Below are positions 60,505-64,000 of a stretch of DNA of 64,000 nt, piece by piece (position 1 is the first letter of the stretch; each line of letters opens with the position of its first letter). The notes below the pieces were generated by a model that was given only the letters and a program-made list of their open reading frames with translations, was not told the DNA's origin and did not search any database. Source of the DNA: an uncultured Lachnospiraceae bacterium (GTDB lineage: Bacteria; Bacillota; Clostridia; Lachnospirales; Lachnospiraceae); NCBI GenBank assembly GCA_947650155.1, contig CANSUS010000014.1, positions 1 through 64,000 on the forward strand. The letters run 5' to 3'. Made by a program: the position numbers and the translations under genes.

Positions 60505-60955
60505 AATAAAAAAAGGATTTATCCGGTATCTGAGGGATGAAATTGCGATTGAATATAAAGCCTGTCTTTACTTTTTCTTCATTTTATTTTTTTACTGTGT
60601 CTGTCTGGTCTGCAACGGAATCTATTCGGCGGGTATTTGGCATATGGCTGAAATGATATTGACTGCTTATTGTATGGTATATTTACAGGTATATGGCTTT
60701 CATAACTTTGACGAAGCGGAGCAGCTTGGAAAAAAAGAGGCGGCGGCAATGTTTCTTTGTACAGGCCTTTATACCGCTGCTTCCTTTGGCTTTCAATGGT
60801 TTGGGCGGCATATGGCAGTGACGGTATTGTTTTTTTGCTACATGCTGTTTGGATATTGGTGTGTGTATCTGATAAACAAAATAAAAAGAAAGATTGATAC
60901 GGAAAATCTGAACCGGATGTTGTCGGAATTTAAGAAAGAAAATAAAGCAGGGTGA
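60494..60955 (+). CDS. DUF3021 membrane protein
   Basis: 153 residues with four hydrophobic helices (LYFFFILFFYCVCLVCNGIY first) and a charged C-terminal tail. It overlaps the LytTR gene by 11 bases, a sign of translational coupling. DUF3021 proteins are thought to hold LytTR partners inactive at the membrane; this is family knowledge, not seen here. Confidence 0.85.
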   Translation: MKNKIKKGFIRYLRDEIAIEYKACLYFFFILFFYCVCLVCNGIYSAGIWHMAEMILTAYCMVYLQVYGFHNFDEAEQLGKKEAAAMFLCTGLYTAASFGFQWFGRHMAVTVLFFCYMLFGYWCVYLINKIKRKIDTENLNRMLSEFKKENKAG

Positions 60956-60985
60956 AAAAAAGCGGAATAAAACAGGAGGATTCCT

Positions 60986-61831
60986 ATGGAGGAGAAAATA
61001 AAAAAACAAGCGGGTTATGCAATCGAGATAGAAAGTCTGACAAAAACGTATGGAAAAAAACGAGGTGTCAGGGGGATATCATTTGCAGTAGAGGAAGGGG
61101 ATATTTTTGGTTTCCTCGGGCCGAACGGTGCAGGTAAGTCTACGACGATACGCAGTATGCTGGGGATGCTTCATTTTTCAGAAGGGCAGATCAGACTGCT
61201 TGGGATGGATACAAAGAAGCAGCAAAAGGAGATTTTAAATCAGGTTGGCTATATGCCCTCCGAGGCATTTCTTTATCCTTCCATGAAAGTGAAGAAGGTC
61301 ATTTCCTTTGCGGCACAGGCACGGAAAAAGGATTGTGAAAAAGAGGCGGCAAGACTTAGCCGGATTTTGGAAGTGGACGGAGAAAAGAAGATATCAGAAC
61401 TTTCTCTTGGAAACCGGAAAAAGGTCAGTATTATATGCGCCATGCAGCATAAGCCCAAATTGTTGATATTGGATGAGCCTACGTCGGGACTGGACCCTTT
61501 GATGCAGGAAGCATTTTTTGGTCTGCTGTTAGAATATAACAGCCAGGGTACGACTATTTTCTTATCTTCCCATGTATTGTCGGAAGTAAAAAAATATTGC
61601 AGGCATGCAGCAATTATAAGAGATGGCAGACTGGCAGGAACAGATACGGTGGCAAATCTATCCAGAACTAACTTAAGGCGCGTAAGGATACGGGAAAAGG
61701 GCGAGGAAAAAGAGTTCGTCCATGATGGGAATATAAAAGAACTTCTTGTCAGATTAAATGAAATGGATTTAGAAGATGTTCTGATAGAAGAGCCGCCGCT
61801 GGAAGAAGTATTTATGCATTACTATGAATAG
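60986..61831 (+). CDS. ABC transporter ATP-binding protein
   Basis: 281 residues. Walker A is FLGPNGAGKSTTIRSML, the signature is weakened to ELSLGNRKK, Walker B is KLLILDEPTSGLDPLM and the switch His is in FLSSHVLSE. The C-terminal 60 residues resemble the regulatory extension of bacitracin/lantibiotic-type exporters. It pairs with the ABC-2 permease 17 bases downstream. The serine-leucine-glycine signature (LSLGNR) is common in this group. Confidence 0.93.
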   Translation: MEEKIKKQAGYAIEIESLTKTYGKKRGVRGISFAVEEGDIFGFLGPNGAGKSTTIRSMLGMLHFSEGQIRLLGMDTKKQQKEILNQVGYMPSEAFLYPSMKVKKVISFAAQARKKDCEKEAARLSRILEVDGEKKISELSLGNRKKVSIICAMQHKPKLLILDEPTSGLDPLMQEAFFGLLLEYNSQGTTIFLSSHVLSEVKKYCRHAAIIRDGRLAGTDTVANLSRTNLRRVRIREKGEEKEFVHDGNIKELLVRLNEMDLEDVLIEEPPLEEVFMHYYE

Positions 61832-61848
61832 AGAAGGAGAATGAAACT

Positions 61849-62634
61849 ATGACATTACTAAAGCATGAATTAAGAGCCTATAGTAAAACGTTGATCATAT
61901 GGATGATGTGTGTTGGAATCTGCTGTTTTTCCTGTCTGCTTTTGTTTGAAAGTCTGGAAGACAGTATGGGAGAAATGGCAGATATGTTCTCGGCAATGGG
62001 CGGATTTTCCGTGGCGCTTGGTATGGATAAAGTCAATATCGGAACAATAGAGGGGTTTTATGCAACGGAGGTCGCCTTGATTTTTGCGCTTGGAGGAGGC
62101 ATGTTTGCCGCTTTGACAGGCGCTGGCATACTGTCTAAGGAAGAAGAAGGGCACACGGCAGATTTTTTATATACGCTTCCTTTTGGGCGAAGTCAGATTG
62201 TATTATGGAAATATGCGGCAGTCTGCCTTTTGTGTCTTTTATTTTCCGCCGGAGCGGTGTTGTGGATACTGTTTGGATTTGCCTGTATGGGTGAAATGCC
62301 GCCGATGCGGGAGTTTTTACTGTATCATGCTGCACAGCTGTTATTACAGATTGAAATCGGAAGTATCTGCTTTTTGTTATCTTCTGTCTGCAAAAAAAGA
62401 CAGATTGGAGGGGCGCTGGGACTGGTTCTTATTTTATACTTTATGGACGTGATGTGCAGAATTGTGCCTGCAATCGAGGATCTGAAATATGTGACGCCTT
62501 TTTACTTTGCAAATGCTTCTGATATTTTTTCTTCGGGTATGCCGGGAGGAGAAATGGCGGCAGTTAGTATTTTTGCAGCGGCCGCATCGGCGGCGCTTTC
62601 ATTTTGTATTTACAAAAAAAAGGATCTGTCATAA
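61849..62634 (+). CDS. ABC-2 type transporter permease
   Basis: 261 residues, six predicted helices. The N-terminus LLKHELRAYSKTLIIWMM and a central EEEGHTADFLYTLPFGRSQI (coupling region of ABC-2 permeases) identify it. It forms the membrane part of an exporter with the preceding ATPase; the substrate is unknown. The four genes 60052-62634 make up one regulated operon. Confidence 0.88.
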   Translation: MTLLKHELRAYSKTLIIWMMCVGICCFSCLLLFESLEDSMGEMADMFSAMGGFSVALGMDKVNIGTIEGFYATEVALIFALGGGMFAALTGAGILSKEEEGHTADFLYTLPFGRSQIVLWKYAAVCLLCLLFSAGAVLWILFGFACMGEMPPMREFLLYHAAQLLLQIEIGSICFLLSSVCKKRQIGGALGLVLILYFMDVMCRIVPAIEDLKYVTPFYFANASDIFSSGMPGGEMAAVSIFAAAASAALSFCIYKKKDLS

Positions 62635-62661
62635 TTTGACTGAATATACCTGTAATATCAA

Positions 62662-62690
62662 TTGAAATTTCCTCATATATGATATATACT
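62662..62690 (+). promoter_or_regulatory. promoter of the flotillin-like gene
   Basis: TTGAAA (62662-62667), a 17-base spacer and TATACT (62685-62690), about 90 bases before the start codon. Confidence 0.55.
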
Positions 62691-62778
62691 AAAACTTAAG
62701 CAGGCTTTGTCGAAGTATGTAATAAATTGTAAAAATCCGCGGCAGTCTGCAGGAGTATAAATATGGAGGGAGAAATCT

Positions 62779-64000
62779 ATGGGAGCAATTATAGGAAAAA
62801 TCATTATTGCACTTGTTATTATTTTGATTTTAGTCATTGTAATAACCGGTTACAAAAAAGCGCCGCCTGATACGGCTTTTATTATTTCAGGTCTGCGAAA
62901 GAAAGTCATTATTGGTAAAGCAAGCGTTAAAATTCCTTATTTGGAGAGACTGGATAAACTGAGTCTAAAGCTGATTGCCATTGACGTGAAAACGTCCAAT
63001 GCAGTACCTACTGCAGATTACATCAATATTCAGGTGGATGCGGCGGTCAATGTTAAAATCAGCAGCGAACCGCAGAAGCTGGCACTGGCGGCGGAAAACT
63101 TTTTAAATCAGACTACCCAGTATGTGGCAGGCATTGCAAGGGAAGTGCTGGAAGGAAATATGCGTGAAATTGTAGGGCGCATGAGATTAGAGGAAATGGT
63201 CAGTGACCGTCAGAAGTTTGCAAATCTTGTCAAAGAGAATGCAGAACCGGATCTGGCTGCAATGGGGCTGGATATCGTAAGTTTTAATGTACAGAATTTT
63301 GCAGACGGTAATGGTGTCATTGATGACCTGGGTATAGATAATATTTCTCAGATCAAGAAAAAGGCAGCGATTGCCAAGGCGGAGGCGGATAAGGAAATTG
63401 CCGTTGCTAAGGCGGAGGCTGACAGACAGGCCAACGATGCCCGTGTTAATGCGGCAAGGGAGATTGCAAAGAAAAATAATGAGCTTGCGCTTCAACAGGC
63501 AGAACTGAAAAAACAGGAAGATACAAAGAAGGCGGAAGCAGATGCCGCTTACAGTATTCAGGAACAGGAACAGAGAAAGACAATTGAGATTGCTACGGCA
63601 GAAGCAAGCATTGCAAAACAGGAAAAAGAAGTCGTTTTAAAAGAGCGTGAAGCAGAGGTACGCGAGAAAGCATTAGACGCTGAAATTAAGAAAAAAGCAG
63701 AAGCAGATAAGTTCGCCCGTCAGCAGTTATCGGAGGCGGAATTATATGAACGCCAGAAGAGAGCGGAGGCGGATAAGTTTGAGCGCGAAAAAGAAGCGGA
63801 AGCAATGAAGGCGACTGCGGAAGCACAGAAATATGCGAAGGAACAGGAAGCTGTCGGTATCCGCATGGTCGGCGAGGCAGAGGCGGAAGCGATTCGTGCA
63901 AAGGGTATTGCAGAAGCAGAAGCAATGGAGAAAAAGGCAGAGGCTTATCAGAAGTATAATAACGCCGCTATGGCAGAAATGCTGATCGGCGTGCTGCCGG
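62779..64000 (+). CDS. Flotillin-like SPFH protein (3' end outside the window)
   Basis: The frame is open from ATG 62779 (GGAGGGA 10 bases upstream) to the end of the window, 407 residues so far. One N-terminal membrane helix (IIGKIIIALVIILILVIVI) is followed by an SPFH/band 7 domain (about 28-190, with PPDTAFIISGLRKKVIIGKA and NIQVDAAVNVKISS). A long Ala/Glu/Lys coiled coil (195-390) then carries repeated EA dipeptides and AEADKF/AEAEAI. This is the FloT/YuaG architecture, a scaffold of membrane microdomains. About 80-110 more residues are expected. Confidence 0.93.
   Translation, partial: MGAIIGKIIIALVIILILVIVITGYKKAPPDTAFIISGLRKKVIIGKASVKIPYLERLDKLSLKLIAIDVKTSNAVPTADYINIQVDAAVNVKISSEPQKLALAAENFLNQTTQYVAGIAREVLEGNMREIVGRMRLEEMVSDRQKFANLVKENAEPDLAAMGLDIVSFNVQNFADGNGVIDDLGIDNISQIKKKAAIAKAEADKEIAVAKAEADRQANDARVNAAREIAKKNNELALQQAELKKQEDTKKAEADAAYSIQEQEQRKTIEIATAEASIAKQEKEVVLKEREAEVREKALDAEIKKKAEADKFARQQLSEAELYERQKRAEADKFEREKEAEAMKATAEAQKYAKEQEAVGIRMVGEAEAEAIRAKGIAEAEAMEKKAEAYQKYNNAAMAEMLIGVLP

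Overview
The window looks like a chromosomal segment of a low-GC, Gram-positive gut clostridium, most likely a member of the Lachnospiraceae. Supporting signs are AGGAGG-type ribosome binding sites, an LL-diaminopimelate aminotransferase, a DUF6465 protein, a LytTR-DUF3021-ABC module, and a carbohydrate locus whose enzyme set resembles the beta-mannan loci known from Roseburia and relatives. No rRNA, tRNA or CRISPR array was seen.

Region 1 (1-2.5 kb) is a recombination-rich border. It holds the last codons of a tyrosine integrase, paired direct repeats, a cyclophilin gene, a duplicated copy of the cyclophilin 5' end, a decayed acetyltransferase fragment, a probable type I toxin-antitoxin pair, and the intact acetyltransferase. 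Region 2 (2.6-18.1 kb) is a mixed chromosomal stretch: a c-di-GMP phosphodiesterase, an ammonium transporter fused to its own P-II regulator and preceded by an attenuator-like leader, an acetyltransferase, an MFS transporter, a MacB/FtsX-type ABC exporter with an N-terminally truncated sensor kinase, a CapA-like lipoprotein, and a three-gene FAD/Fe-S oxidoreductase operon.

Region 3 (18.2-54.2 kb) is a continuous beta-mannan (galacto-/gluco-mannan) utilisation locus. It encodes a lipid-anchored GH26 mannanase, a CE17-like acetyl esterase, a GH36 alpha-galactosidase, a 2-epimerase of the mannobiose/cellobiose type, two GH130 phosphorylases (mannosylglucose and mannooligosaccharide types), and a GH1 enzyme fused to mannose-6-phosphate isomerase. 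These would turn mannan oligosaccharides into mannose-1-phosphate, glucose and fructose-6-phosphate. Three ABC importer sets (three binding proteins, six permeases, no ATPase), two paralogous LacI regulators, one AraC regulator and a chemoreceptor surround them. Embedded at 30.6-46.2 kb is the least understood part: YesL, a 997-residue binding protein carrying carbohydrate-binding-like modules, an NHL/TPR membrane protein, a Yip1 protein, a large membrane-anchored DUF5696 protein and a three-repeat lipoprotein, all interleaved with two permease pairs.

Region 4 (54.2-64 kb) returns to general functions: an aminotransferase, a patatin-like protein, undecaprenyl-diphosphate phosphatase, DUF6465, a small hypothetical protein, dapL (reverse strand), the LytTR-DUF3021-ABC module, and a flotillin-like protein that runs off the right end.

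Across regions 2 and 3, a short covarying hairpin directly ahead of the Shine-Dalgarno sequence recurs before unrelated genes. Together with the 30-46 kb operon and the GH1-isomerase fusion, it is the most interesting unexplained signal here.
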